Shown: positions 55,402 to 64,000 of the stretch, in pieces
Layout of the letters: the number at the start of each line of letters is the position of its first letter
Numbering within the stretch: the first letter of the stretch is position 1
Origin: an uncultured Muribaculaceae bacterium
GTDB taxonomy: Bacteria > Bacteroidota > Bacteroidia > Bacteroidales > Muribaculaceae
NCBI GenBank assembly: GCA_910578365.1
Contig: CAJTRC010000002.1
Coordinates: 1 to 64,000, forward strand
Reading direction: 5' to 3'
Length of the DNA: 64,000 nucleotides
Program-made: the position numbers and the translations under genes
The notes under the pieces: model-generated
What the model was told of the DNA's origin: nothing
What the model saw: the letters and a program-made list of their open reading frames with translations, nothing else
Database searches by the model: none

Positions 55402-55424
55402 CCCGCCGTCGGAACGACGGCGGG
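55402..55424. terminator. Stem-loop after the sirtuin gene
   Basis: A perfect 10-bp GC-rich stem (55402-55411 and 55415-55424) with a GAA loop, 28 nt after the stop and without a U-tract. The rest of the gap to 55563 has no gene; it holds short TATAG repeats near 55519-55538. Confidence 0.5.
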
Positions 55425-55551
55425 CACCCCATCCTTGCCTCAACAGCACATGCCTTCAGAACCAAATGGCCCCCTCCTTGCCGGGACGACACGGGATACA
55501 AACGCCGGCTAAAAACTATAGCTCTATAGTACTATAGTCTAAAAAAATACT

Positions 55552-55559
55552 TATCTTTG
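55552..55559 (+). promoter_or_regulatory. -7 box directly abutting the regulator start
   Basis: TATCTTTG ends 4 nt before the GTG at 55564. A start site at the usual distance would make the mRNA leaderless or nearly so. No -33 TTTG at normal spacing. Confidence 0.5.
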
Positions 55560-55563
55560 CCGT

Positions 55564-57303
55564 GTGAAATCTACTGTTGGCATATTGATATTGCTGCTTT
55601 CGCTGTTGGCATCGTGCGGCAACGGCGACACGTGGCAGCGTATGGACACCGCCGATTCGCTCATAGAGCAATACCCCGATTCGGCCTTAACCATACTGCA
55701 AAGCATTGATTCAACCAAGATTACGGGCGCAAAACTGCGCGCACGCCACGCACTGCTCACAATCCAGGCCCGCGTAAAAACTTACCGGAACTCAATTTCA
55801 GATACTGCCGCTCTGCCACTGCTCGACTACTACAGCGACCACGGCCCCGACTTCGACCGCATGCGTGCCGCGTTCTATAAAGCCGAAATTTATTCACTCA
55901 CAAACAATAATGGCGAACGAATAAAAAGCCTTCTCCATGCCGAAGACATTGCTTCTAAAATAAACGACAACTATTGGCTCGCCAAAATATATGAACAGAA
56001 AGCCTTGATATATAATTCCACCGGGTATCTGCAGGAATCGATTGACTGTGCGAAAAAAGCGAGTGCACTTTACCGTACCAGGTCAATGCGTATGAATGAG
56101 GCTTTTCTGTATGGCGATATCGCTAATATATATTATAATTCAGCAGATTTCCAAAAGTCTAATGAATTGCTCGACAGTATTCAAATTCTATTCAGTAATG
56201 AACTACGTCTGTCGGAGACTCTTAGGATATATCTGCTGGATTTAAAAATCTCTAATCTGGTAGGAGAACATAAATTTTTACAGGCAGATTCTTTAATTAG
56301 AGTTTTCAAGACAATATGCCCTAATCCTGACTGGCATCAGCTCAGAAACTATATTTATATTCAGATATATAGTGATACAACGGGAGTTAAAGACAATTTG
56401 GCCAAATTATCTCAACTTTCTAAAAATCCGTCTACTTTATCTTATTATTTTCGTACATGTTATGACTATTATTGTCTTAGAGCAGAATGGCTCAATGCGA
56501 AAAATGCTGTCGATAGCGCACTATATTATCAGGATATTGCAATACGGGAGGCTTTGAAACAATCGATTATAAGCACACAACTCGACATTCAGACAGCTCG
56601 AACCAATAAACTTGAAAATAAAAACCAAAAATTACTCTATGCCTTAGGCTTATCGGCTGGACTAACCATTCTTTTAATAATTGCCTACAAAACTACTATA
56701 ATCAGAGTAAAGAACAGGAGAGATGCTATAGTAAACGATATATCTTCCCAACTCGCTGCACAGCAACTGCTTTTGGCTGATTACCGACAAAATGCTGAAC
56801 AACAGATTGCAAAACTCAGCCATAGTCTGGCTGAATCCGAGAGCAAGAATGACAAAAATGACAAGATGGAAATATCGGTTACTGACAACTGTCTGAATCA
56901 TTTAAGACTCCGCGATATATTTTCATCACAAAGCGGTACACTTTCCACAATATGTCTTAAATACGTCGAAAGCCTTAACTCTGAGGAAAAAACCGCCACT
57001 TATAATGAAATTATCAAGACTCTACAAGCCCTGAATTCCGCCGCATCGCTTACTCAGCAAGAAAAAAATATCAACGAAGCCTACAATAATATTCTTGTAA
57101 AATTCAAAAGTGACTTTCCAAAAATTTACCAGGATAATTACGGCTTATTAATACTACTGATAACAAGAACCAAACCACGCCTTATAGCCTTGATATTGCA
57201 AAAACCGGAGCAGACAATCTACACCAAAAGAAAAAGAATTGTGGAAGAAATCAGAAAATCGTCCTCTCCCCATAAGGATGTATTCCTCTCTGCTTTGGGA
57301 TAA
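55564..57303 (+). CDS. Lipoprotein TPR protein with membrane helix and HTH-like C-terminus, probable regulator
   Basis: 579 residues with a GTG start. A lipoprotein-type signal (LLSLLASC, Cys18) leads to helical TPR-like repeats (about 30-350; first motif ADSLIEQYPDSALTILQSI). A membrane helix lies at about 358-378, a coiled coil at about 390-430, and a C-terminal segment at about 515-570 (FPKIYQDNYGLLILLITRTK and on) spaced like the LuxR-type HTH of Bacteroidales TPR regulators but degenerate. It is probably a membrane-spanning sensor for the locus below. The GC content drops from about codon 120 onward. Confidence 0.65.
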   Translation: MKSTVGILILLLSLLASCGNGDTWQRMDTADSLIEQYPDSALTILQSIDSTKITGAKLRARHALLTIQARVKTYRNSISDTAALPLLDYYSDHGPDFDRMRAAFYKAEIYSLTNNNGERIKSLLHAEDIASKINDNYWLAKIYEQKALIYNSTGYLQESIDCAKKASALYRTRSMRMNEAFLYGDIANIYYNSADFQKSNELLDSIQILFSNELRLSETLRIYLLDLKISNLVGEHKFLQADSLIRVFKTICPNPDWHQLRNYIYIQIYSDTTGVKDNLAKLSQLSKNPSTLSYYFRTCYDYYCLRAEWLNAKNAVDSALYYQDIAIREALKQSIISTQLDIQTARTNKLENKNQKLLYALGLSAGLTILLIIAYKTTIIRVKNRRDAIVNDISSQLAAQQLLLADYRQNAEQQIAKLSHSLAESESKNDKNDKMEISVTDNCLNHLRLRDIFSSQSGTLSTICLKYVESLNSEEKTATYNEIIKTLQALNSAASLTQQEKNINEAYNNILVKFKSDFPKIYQDNYGLLILLITRTKPRLIALILQKPEQTIYTKRKRIVEEIRKSSSPHKDVFLSALG

Positions 57304-57335
57304 AACAACTTTTACACTTTTTTAACACAATTTCT

Positions 57336-57391
57336 ATTATTCAACCCACCTAAGATACACCTAAAATACTGCGTTTTAGGTTTTGAATAAT
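57336..57391. promoter_or_regulatory. Nested inverted repeats after the regulator
   Basis: An outer perfect 9-bp pair, ATTATTCAA (57336-57344) with TTGAATAAT (57383-57391), encloses an inner 7-bp pair CCTAAAA/TTTTAGG (57360-57366, 57374-57380). It could be a weak terminator or an operator upstream of the small-protein promoter. Confidence 0.45.
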
Positions 57392-57462
57392 TATTCAAAA
57401 AAATGACTGTTGATTTTCAGCATATTACAACACATTTGAATAATCTGATTTTTGCAGAAATC

Positions 57463-57494
57463 TTTGTAAATAATTTGGAGAATCAATAATTTTG
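57463..57494 (+). promoter_or_regulatory. Consensus promoter for the small secreted protein
   Basis: TTTG (57463-57466), a 20-nt spacer and TAATTTTG (57487-57494), 20 nt before the ATG at 57515. One of the best promoter matches in the window. Confidence 0.75.
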
Positions 57495-57514
57495 CCAAAA
57501 AGCAAAGTTGTATT

Positions 57515-57778
57515 ATGAAATTGAAAAGACTGTTATTTGTATCAAGTTGCCTTATACTTGCAACGGCAGGCATTATGACAGAAACTACCGGAACTACCAC
57601 AGGTACCATAGGAGGCGGAACTACTACGCCGCTAAAACCCAAAGAACCCCCAAAAACGGGCAGACCCAAAGCTCCGTCGGCTCAGGTGGTGGAGGCTGCG
57701 GCTACTATCGGCTTAGGAATTACAAGGAAAATGCAAAATTTGCAATATGCTCTCCATACAAAGATTATTATAAACTGA
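57515..57778 (+). CDS. Small secreted Thr/Gly/Pro-rich protein, candidate exported peptide
   Basis: 87 residues. Signal-like N-terminus MKLKRLLFVSSCLILATAG, then a Thr/Gly-rich stretch (TTGTTTGTIGGGTTT), a Pro/Lys segment (PLKPKEPPKTGRPKAPS) and a tail of mixed character. It has a consensus promoter of its own and precedes receptor and C39 exporter genes, so it may be the exported substrate; this is an inference. From about 57690 the +2 reading frame (ending 57819) encodes a Cys/Tyr-rich tail that looks at least as protein-like, so a frameshift here is possible. No family recognised. Confidence 0.5.
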   Translation: MKLKRLLFVSSCLILATAGIMTETTGTTTGTIGGGTTTPLKPKEPPKTGRPKAPSAQVVEAAATIGLGITRKMQNLQYALHTKIIIN

Positions 57779-57843
57779 GGCGCGCGCTCTTGGCAGGAAT
57801 CAAGCCGGAGTTTGCATAATAAGCCAAAAAAAGCGACAATTTG

Positions 57844-57875
57844 CTTGCATGAACGACTTATATGTATTACATTTG
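57844..57875 (+). promoter_or_regulatory. Promoter for the first receptor gene
   Basis: CTTG (57844-57847), a 20-nt spacer and TACATTTG (57868-57875), 24 nt before the ATG at 57900. Confidence 0.65.
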
Positions 57876-57899
57876 CAAACAACCTTAAAAAATTACCTT

Positions 57900-60238
57900 A
57901 TGGCACATTTAAAAAACATAGTACTTGGTTTATTTATTGTATCTGTTGCTACTAATACAATAAACGCAGCTCCAACCCACAACCTGAGGGTGAAGATGGT
58001 GGTGGAGGAAAGCGGTGAGGTGCTGACAGACATTGTACCGTCGGCTCTAACCGAAACGATGGATTATATTTCTACAGGTGAGTTCCGGGCCGACAGCACC
58101 TTCATGTTCAAGAATCTGCCGGAGCGGAAACTGCTGATCGGATATCATATTGACCAAAGCTTATGGTGCGACTCGGTGCCGCTGCCGATACCGCAGGAAC
58201 TGTTCTTTGTATATGTGCCTCAGAAGCTGGTAGACACCCACCGCAAGGCCGAAATGTTAGGCGAGCTGAATGTGGAGGGCAGCAACCAGTATACGGAGAT
58301 GAATAAAACTACTTTCATACCCACCAAAAAGGAAAAGAAAATATCGCGCGGCGGTATCGACCTGCTCAGCAACATGGCTATGGCTCAACTTAATGTCGAC
58401 CCGATGTCGGGTTCGGTTACTACGGCCTCGGGCGAAGCAATAAGCCTGTTTATCGACATGCGCCCGTCGTCGCAGCAGGAGATAGGCATGCTACGTGCCA
58501 TGGATATCGAAACAGTGGAGTTTCTGGTGTCGCCTGCCGACCCACGCTTTCAGGGCGCCCGCTATGCGTTGAATTATGTGCTGGTGAAATATAAATACGG
58601 CGGTTATACGGTTGTGGACGGTCAGCAGCGTTTTATACAAAACCAGGGCTCTTACAACGTATATACCCGCAATACCACAGGTAAGATGCTTTATGACCTG
58701 AGCGGAGGCTTTTCATATTTGACCGACTCGCATTACGGGCGTGAAGAAGTGAACAGGTATGAGTTTCCGGATTTCACACTCGAAAAGCGCACCACCAACG
58801 ACGGCGGCTACAAGAGCAATCGCAAAGGCTACGGCTCGATGCGGGCTACATACCAGAGCGAAAAGCTGAGTATTGTGAATACCGTGGGCCTCTCGGGCCA
58901 GAACACGCCCGGCAACAGACTTCACGGTCTGGTAAGTTATAATCCGCAGGTATATCCTGTTGAAGAGAATATGCAATACACCCATAACAGCGATTTAAGC
59001 CTGTCGTGGAACGGCAATTATTTTTTCAATCTGCCTAATCAGTTTTCGCTTTCGGTTGCGCCTTCGGCATCTTACTCCAAGTACAAAAATGCTTCCCGCT
59101 ACATCGAAAACACAGAGATTATAAACAATTCGCACGACAAAGCCTGGATATACCAAGTTCTTGCCCAAGCGGGCAAACAGCTTGGCAGGCAGCAAGTTGG
59201 CATCCGCTTGATAATAGGACAGAACGGCAATTCAATGACATATTCAGGCACGACCGCGACAAAGTCGCACAGCGCATATTCAGGAGGCCTTTCCGACCTG
59301 TATGCCAACCTGAATTTCGGGCGTCTATGGCTATATGCAAATGCAGGAATAAGATATTCTCATCAGACTGTCGACGGAGTGGCGTATAACGATGTTGCGC
59401 CTGAATACTATATAAATGCCGGCTATAACTTCAACCGCCGGAGCAGTATACAATTATCCTCAAACTATACGCTACCGGACTGCCGACAGAAAATAAATCG
59501 GATCAGTTGTTGCTGAAAAACAATATCGAAGCCGTGCAGGGTAATCCTTATCTGGATCAGGGCAAATTTTTCACAGCCGGCTTATCATACAACTACAATC
59601 CGACTTCGCAATACGCTATCTCGACATTTTGGACTTTCACACGTTTGTCGAATATAATAGCAAGCGAATATAAACCCGGAGAATTCCAGGGCAGACCCGT
59701 AATGGTACAGAGATTTGTCAACAACGGTTTCTGTGCCGCAAACAACTATGGCGTGAATATGATGTTCAAATGTCTCAACTCCAATCTCCGCCTCAATGTA
59801 GGCGTAAGAGGCAGCACTCAACTGAATCGCACTCTGGCATATTACAAAGGTACTTATCTGAACTATTTCGGGCAAGCCACCTATATCCTGAACCAGTTCT
59901 ATTTCAGAGCCAGCTATAATTCACGCAGCACAATGATAGGCATTGGCAGCAGGACAAAAGCGCCTGACTACTACTCCATATTGGCGGGCTGGGGCAATGG
60001 CAACTGGAACATCGAAGCTTTTGCATTTAACCCATCGGTAGGCAACTATCGCAGCACTTCCATGCTCACCGACATCGGCCCCTACAGCTCGTGGTCGGAA
60101 ACCTACAGCTCTTCGTATCACCGCCAGTTCGGTCTTTCGGTAAGATATTCGTTCTCTTACGGCAAGAAAGTGCAGCAGGGCGAAAAACTCGGCCCGGTAC
60201 AGGGCGCCGAATCAGGGTTGCTTAACACAACCGACTGA
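57900..60238 (+). pseudogene. Outer membrane beta-barrel receptor (PF14905-like), copy A, frameshifted
   Basis: Start ATG 57900 aligns with that of copy B (AHLKNIVLG against KDLKGIVLR). A signal peptide, a beta-sandwich-like domain (about 30-120), a plug-like region (NKTTFIPTKKEKKISRGG, then FIDMRPSSQQEIGMLRAMD) and barrel strands follow. At 59472 an extra CTACCGGA, next to the similar CTGCCGAC, shifts the frame and gives a stop at 59516. The rest reads on to 60238 in another frame. Removing those 8 bp restores about 776 residues, against 781 in copy B. Confidence 0.8.
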
Positions 60239-60317
60239 TGAGATTCAGACTCATACGCCAGCAGGAAGTGATGCAGTGCGGCGCAGGCTCGTAGCCAGGA
60301 TATGGCATCTCAGTACG
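60238..60317 (+). pseudogene. Scar of a C39-peptidase ABC exporter gene with 986-bp internal deletion
   Basis: Bases 60238-60284 are identical to the first 47 bases of the exporter at 62704. Bases 60285-60317 match 63737-63769 with one mismatch. The intervening 986 bp are missing, and a GC dinucleotide is shared at the junction. The remnant reads MRFRLIRQQEVMQCGAGS and stops. Its start overlaps the receptor A stop, as the intact exporter overlaps receptor B. The 44 bp after it up to 60361 hold nothing recognisable. Confidence 0.9.
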
Positions 60318-60361
60318 ATGACTGGATTTACTAATTGTAAACATAAAAAACAAAACAGTGA

Positions 60362-62707
60362 ATGAAAGACTTAAAGGGCATAGTACTTAGATTTATATTG
60401 TTTTTTGGCATGCTTAATATCACACTTTGTGTTTCGGCTTACGAGCTGAAAGTACGAATGATATTAAAAGGGACCGATAAGCTCCTTACCGAGTTTAAGC
60501 CGATTCTTGGCTCAGAAGACGGCAGGAGCGTTTATGGTACTTCAGAACTACAGCCCGACAGCACTTTTATAATTAATGAAGTGCCGGCTGAAGGGATATT
60601 TGCTGTAATATACAAGATAGGAGATGTACACTATGGTGAACCTGTATCCTTGCCGCGTGAAGAAGTTTTTAATATTTATGTACCCGAGAGGCTGTTGCCG
60701 AAGACCGGCGAAGCCACGGAACTCGGAGAACTTAAAGTTGAAGGTCGCACCCGGTACATCGAAGAGAACCAAACAACTTTCATACCTACGAAAAAGGAGA
60801 AAAAAATTTCTCACGGAGGTATCGAACTTATCCGTACGATGGCACTCGCCGATTTATATGTCGACCCCATGACCAAGAGTGTCACTACCGCCTCAGGTAA
60901 TAGCGTGGAGTTTTTTATCGACATGCAGCCGGCCACACATGCAGAGGTAGAAATGCTGCGCACCACGGACATACAGACTATTGAATATCTCGAGGCGCCG
61001 TCCGACCCACGATTCCACGGGGCAAGGTATGCTGTAAATTACGTACTTGTGAAATATGATTACGGCGGATATACGTCGTTGAGCGGCCAACAGCATTTCA
61101 TACAGAATTATGGTAATTATCGCGCGTATTCACGGTTTACCTCCGGGAAGATGCTATATGATTTTGGCGGTGGATTCGGGTATGAGAGCGATTCTTATAT
61201 CGGACGCGACAACCTGAGCGTATATAACTTCCCCGACCTGTCTGTGGAAAAGCATTCGGTCAGCGACGGAGCATCAGCAAGCAAACGAAGCGGCTACGGA
61301 TCCTTCAGGGCAATATACCGGAGCAATAAAATCAATATTGCAAATACTTTGAGTCTTTCAGGCGCAAACACTCCTCGTATACTCTCGCACGGTATTGTGA
61401 GTTATAATCCGGCTTTATACCCCGAAGAAGAAAGCCGAAGATATTCGCACACCAGCAACCTGAGTGCAGTATGGAACGGAAACTATTTTTTTGACTTACC
61501 CTCCGAATTCTCACTTTCTGTCACTCCCTCTGCTTCGTATTCAAAATACAGAAGTGCTTACTCTTTTACTGAAGGCAATACATTCCGGAGCGATTCGCGC
61601 GACAAGACATGGCAATATAAACTTCTGGCAGAGTTAAAAAAGAGATTTGGCAATCAGAGTATAGGTGTCAGAATATCTACCGAAGGAAGTGGTAATTCTG
61701 TAACCTATACAGGAACCGAATCCTCCAAGTCGCAAGGAAGGACCTACGGCGGTTTAGCCGATTTGTCGGCCAATCTTTCATTTGGCAATTTCTGGGGTGC
61801 CATAAACACCGGCGCGAAATTCTTTTCACAGACTGTTTCCGATGTAAACTATAAATCGATTTCGCCGTGGTATTATTTTAAATTAGGATATAATTTTAGC
61901 GGTCAAAGCAGCATAAACATGTTCTCAAACTTTTCTCCATATACAGTGCCGATGAGCGCTAAGACCGACAATTTCGTACTTACAGACAAATTGGACGGCG
62001 TGCGTGGCAATCCATCGCTAAAAAATGGCACATTCTTCAATATCGGCATACAATACAAATTTATGCCTAACCAAATTTTCAGTCTGTCGTCCTACTGGAC
62101 GTTCACCCGCATGGGCAATATGATTGTTGACAGATATACCCCTGAAATTTACCAAGGTCATCCTCTAATGGTGCGTAGCTGGTTGAATCACGGCTTCATG
62201 AATACTCACAACTATGGAATCAACCTTTCGGTAAAATGCCTGAACTCCAATCTGCGGCTTAACGGCGGTATACGCGGAAATAGTGTCGCACGCCATTCCT
62301 TGCAGAACTACAGCGCCACCCATCTGAATTTCTTTGGCCAGGCCATGTATATTTTCGGTCAGTTCTATGCCTCGGCATCGTATAACTACCACCGTACAAA
62401 TATCAGCAATTCTTCCATAAGCAAAACTCCGGCGTATTACAGTCTGGAAGCCGGCTGGGGCAATGGTAACTGGAACATTTCGGCCACAGCTTTTAACCCT
62501 TCGGTAAGTAGTTATAAGTCGGGATATTCGCTTATTGATACTGCGGAGTTTTCCTCACGTAATCAGAGCTATTCATCGGCGTACCATCGACTCTTTGTGC
62601 TGAATGTATCGTATTCATTCTCCTATGGTAAGAAAATAAAACAAGACAATCATGTTGGTCCGCTTCAGGGCGGAGCTTCTGGCATTCTCGACTATTCAGA
62701 CCGATGA
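60362..62707 (+). CDS. Outer membrane beta-barrel receptor (PF14905-like), copy B
   Basis: 781 residues. Signal peptide (about 1-24), a small N-terminal beta domain (about 25-125), a plug-like domain (about 130-230; ENQTTFIPTKKEKKISHGG, VEFFIDMQPATHAEVEMLR, RYAVNYVLVKYDYGGY) and about 550 residues of barrel strands ending in VLNVSYSFSYGKK. No TonB box is evident. It may import a peptide or serve as the outer membrane partner of the exporter. The stop overlaps the exporter start (ATGA), so the two are translated together. Confidence 0.78.
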   Translation: MKDLKGIVLRFILFFGMLNITLCVSAYELKVRMILKGTDKLLTEFKPILGSEDGRSVYGTSELQPDSTFIINEVPAEGIFAVIYKIGDVHYGEPVSLPREEVFNIYVPERLLPKTGEATELGELKVEGRTRYIEENQTTFIPTKKEKKISHGGIELIRTMALADLYVDPMTKSVTTASGNSVEFFIDMQPATHAEVEMLRTTDIQTIEYLEAPSDPRFHGARYAVNYVLVKYDYGGYTSLSGQQHFIQNYGNYRAYSRFTSGKMLYDFGGGFGYESDSYIGRDNLSVYNFPDLSVEKHSVSDGASASKRSGYGSFRAIYRSNKINIANTLSLSGANTPRILSHGIVSYNPALYPEEESRRYSHTSNLSAVWNGNYFFDLPSEFSLSVTPSASYSKYRSAYSFTEGNTFRSDSRDKTWQYKLLAELKKRFGNQSIGVRISTEGSGNSVTYTGTESSKSQGRTYGGLADLSANLSFGNFWGAINTGAKFFSQTVSDVNYKSISPWYYFKLGYNFSGQSSINMFSNFSPYTVPMSAKTDNFVLTDKLDGVRGNPSLKNGTFFNIGIQYKFMPNQIFSLSSYWTFTRMGNMIVDRYTPEIYQGHPLMVRSWLNHGFMNTHNYGINLSVKCLNSNLRLNGGIRGNSVARHSLQNYSATHLNFFGQAMYIFGQFYASASYNYHRTNISNSSISKTPAYYSLEAGWGNGNWNISATAFNPSVSSYKSGYSLIDTAEFSSRNQSYSSAYHRLFVLNVSYSFSYGKKIKQDNHVGPLQGGASGILDYSDR

Positions 62708-64000
62708 GATTCAGACTCATACGCCAGCAGGAAGTGATGCAGTGCGGCGCGGCCTGTCTGGCCATGGTCGGCACATCTTTCGGCATGCCCGTATCGCTGA
62801 GGCATGCCGACCGGTTGTGCGGAGCATCGAAACAAGGCGTTTCGATGCTGGCCATATCAAAATCCGCCACCGAACTGGGGCTGGAAAACGCCACAGTAAA
62901 ACTGACTGTCGAAAAACTGGCTGAGATGCCAATGCCCTGCATTCTGCATTGGGACCAGCGGCACTATGTTGTGTTGTATAAAATATCAGACCGGGGGCGG
63001 CGCTTCCACATCGCCGACCCCGGCAAAGGTAAAATGCGCATCAGCGCCGATGAACTCAGAGAACATTGGATAAGCTCACGAAACGGTGAAGAGGAAAAAG
63101 GGATTGCCATGTTTTTCAATCCATCCGAAGCGTATTATTCATCAGCTCCGGAATCCGACCGGCATAGAGGCGCCGACTTGTCGGTAATATACGACTTTAT
63201 AAAAAAACACCGCCGGTACTTTATTCAGATTCTTTTCGGGCTGTCGGTAGCTTGCCTGATGCAGCTGTTGATGCCGTTCCTGACACAGGCCATAGTCGAT
63301 GCAGGCATCAAAAATTCGTCGTTAAGACTTATATGGCTGATACTGCTGGGCGAACTCACAATAATTGTGGGGCGTACGGCCACTGAGTTTGTACGCGGCT
63401 GGCTGCTGCTGCATCTTTCGATGCGCATAAACCTGTCGCTGCTGAACAGCTTTTTCATCAAGCTTATGCGGCTGCCGATGTCTTTCTTCGAAATACGAAA
63501 AAGCGGAGATATACTGCAGCGCCTGGCCGACCAGGACCGGATACGCAACTTCCTCACAACCCAATTTCTGGGCGTGATATTCACCCTGATAAGTATATTG
63601 GTATTCGGCATAGCATTGTTAATATACAATAGTACTATTTTTGCTGTGTTCATTTTTATGAGCCTGCTATACGGCGTGTGGGTAACTCTATTCCTGCGCA
63701 GGCGCCGTATAATAGATTACGAAACTTTTTCGGTGCAGGCTCGTAGCCAGGATATGGCATTTCAGTACGTGAACTCCATGCAGGAAATAAAACTGCAGAA
63801 CTGCGAGGAGCGCCGACGCGGCAAGTGGGAAGACATACAGATAGAACTATTCGAAGTACAGATGAAGTCGCTGCGCATGCAGCAGACTCAGGAAGCCGGC
63901 GCCCTGTTTATCAACGAACTGAAAAACATACTGATTACCGTGCTGGCTGCTTCGGCTGTTATTGACGGACAGTTTACTCTCGGCGCCATGCTGGCGGTAC
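62704..64000 (+). CDS. Peptidase-containing ABC exporter (C39 family), partial
   Basis: 432 residues visible; the ATPase domain lies beyond the window. The N-terminal C39 peptidase (about 1-135) has Gln and the catalytic Cys in QQEVMQCGAACLAM (Cys14), His in HWDQRHYVVLYK and Asp in IADPGKGK. Membrane helices of the ABC exporter fold start at about 175 (FIQILFGLSVACLMQLLMPF). Such proteins cut a leader, often after Gly-Gly, and export the peptide. The coupled receptor and upstream small secreted protein suggest a dedicated peptide system. Confidence 0.88.
   Translation, partial: MRFRLIRQQEVMQCGAACLAMVGTSFGMPVSLRHADRLCGASKQGVSMLAISKSATELGLENATVKLTVEKLAEMPMPCILHWDQRHYVVLYKISDRGRRFHIADPGKGKMRISADELREHWISSRNGEEEKGIAMFFNPSEAYYSSAPESDRHRGADLSVIYDFIKKHRRYFIQILFGLSVACLMQLLMPFLTQAIVDAGIKNSSLRLIWLILLGELTIIVGRTATEFVRGWLLLHLSMRINLSLLNSFFIKLMRLPMSFFEIRKSGDILQRLADQDRIRNFLTTQFLGVIFTLISILVFGIALLIYNSTIFAVFIFMSLLYGVWVTLFLRRRRIIDYETFSVQARSQDMAFQYVNSMQEIKLQNCEERRRGKWEDIQIELFEVQMKSLRMQQTQEAGALFINELKNILITVLAASAVIDGQFTLGAMLAV

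Noticed and set aside
57508-57819. The alternative small frame as the main gene
   Set aside because: Its start would be a TTG with poor context and no signal peptide; the 57515 ATG fits the promoter better. Its tail is kept as a separate finding.
1-64000. CRISPR arrays, rRNA genes, integrases, transposases, phage genes
   Set aside because: I saw no regularly spaced repeats, no rRNA sequence and no recombinase-like protein in the window.

Overview
The window is a stretch of a Bacteroidota chromosome, most likely from order Bacteroidales and plausibly a gut Muribaculaceae-type bacterium. The phylum call rests on Bacteroidota promoters (TTTG, 18-20 nt, TAnnTTTG) upstream of many genes, A-rich leaders in place of Shine-Dalgarno sites, a DUF2723 membrane glycosyltransferase, sufBCDS, a Bacteroidota-style dcw cluster and PF14905-type outer membrane barrels. 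The family-level call is an inference from gene content and moderately high GC. Most of the window is core genome.

1-12 kb: the N-terminus of an ABC-F ATPase, a SusA-like GH13 amylase divergent from the glycogen branching enzyme glgB, cytidine deaminase, a TPR membrane protein, mutS, a DivIC/FtsB-like protein, a radical SAM protein, a LolC/E-type permease and rbfA. 12-24 kb: luxS, an A1S_2505-like protein, tRNA-Ala(GGC) with its own promoter and terminator, namZ plus a sodium symporter (probable MurNAc salvage), a WYL regulator, a TolC-HlyD-ABC2-ABC2 export operon behind a dyad-containing promoter, and tonB-exbD-exbB-pdxJ. 24-38 kb: an ACT-like protein with nadK and a YgjP-type peptidase, cvpA-sufBCDS-HAD, and on the minus strand queG, a NodB deacetylase and DUF2723.

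38-55 kb: the dcw cluster rsmH-ftsL-ftsI-murE-mraY-murD-ftsW-murG-murC-ftsQ-ftsA-ftsZ, followed by a zinc-ribbon-less sirtuin. Two diverged 321-bp inverted-repeat elements of one architecture flank or interrupt this block. One lies upstream of a truncated aquaporin pseudogene. The other sits between murE and mraY and supplies the murE stop codon.

55-64 kb: an AT-richer accessory locus. It holds a lipoprotein/TPR/membrane/HTH-like regulator, a small secreted Thr/Pro-rich protein with a consensus promoter, two paralogous outer membrane barrel receptors, and a C39-peptidase ABC exporter that runs off the window. The first receptor is frameshifted by an 8-bp quasi-duplication. It is followed by a scar of a second exporter copy with a 986-bp internal deletion. 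The locus looks like a peptide-export system built from duplicated receptor-exporter modules, one of which is decaying. It is the best candidate in the window for an undescribed system.
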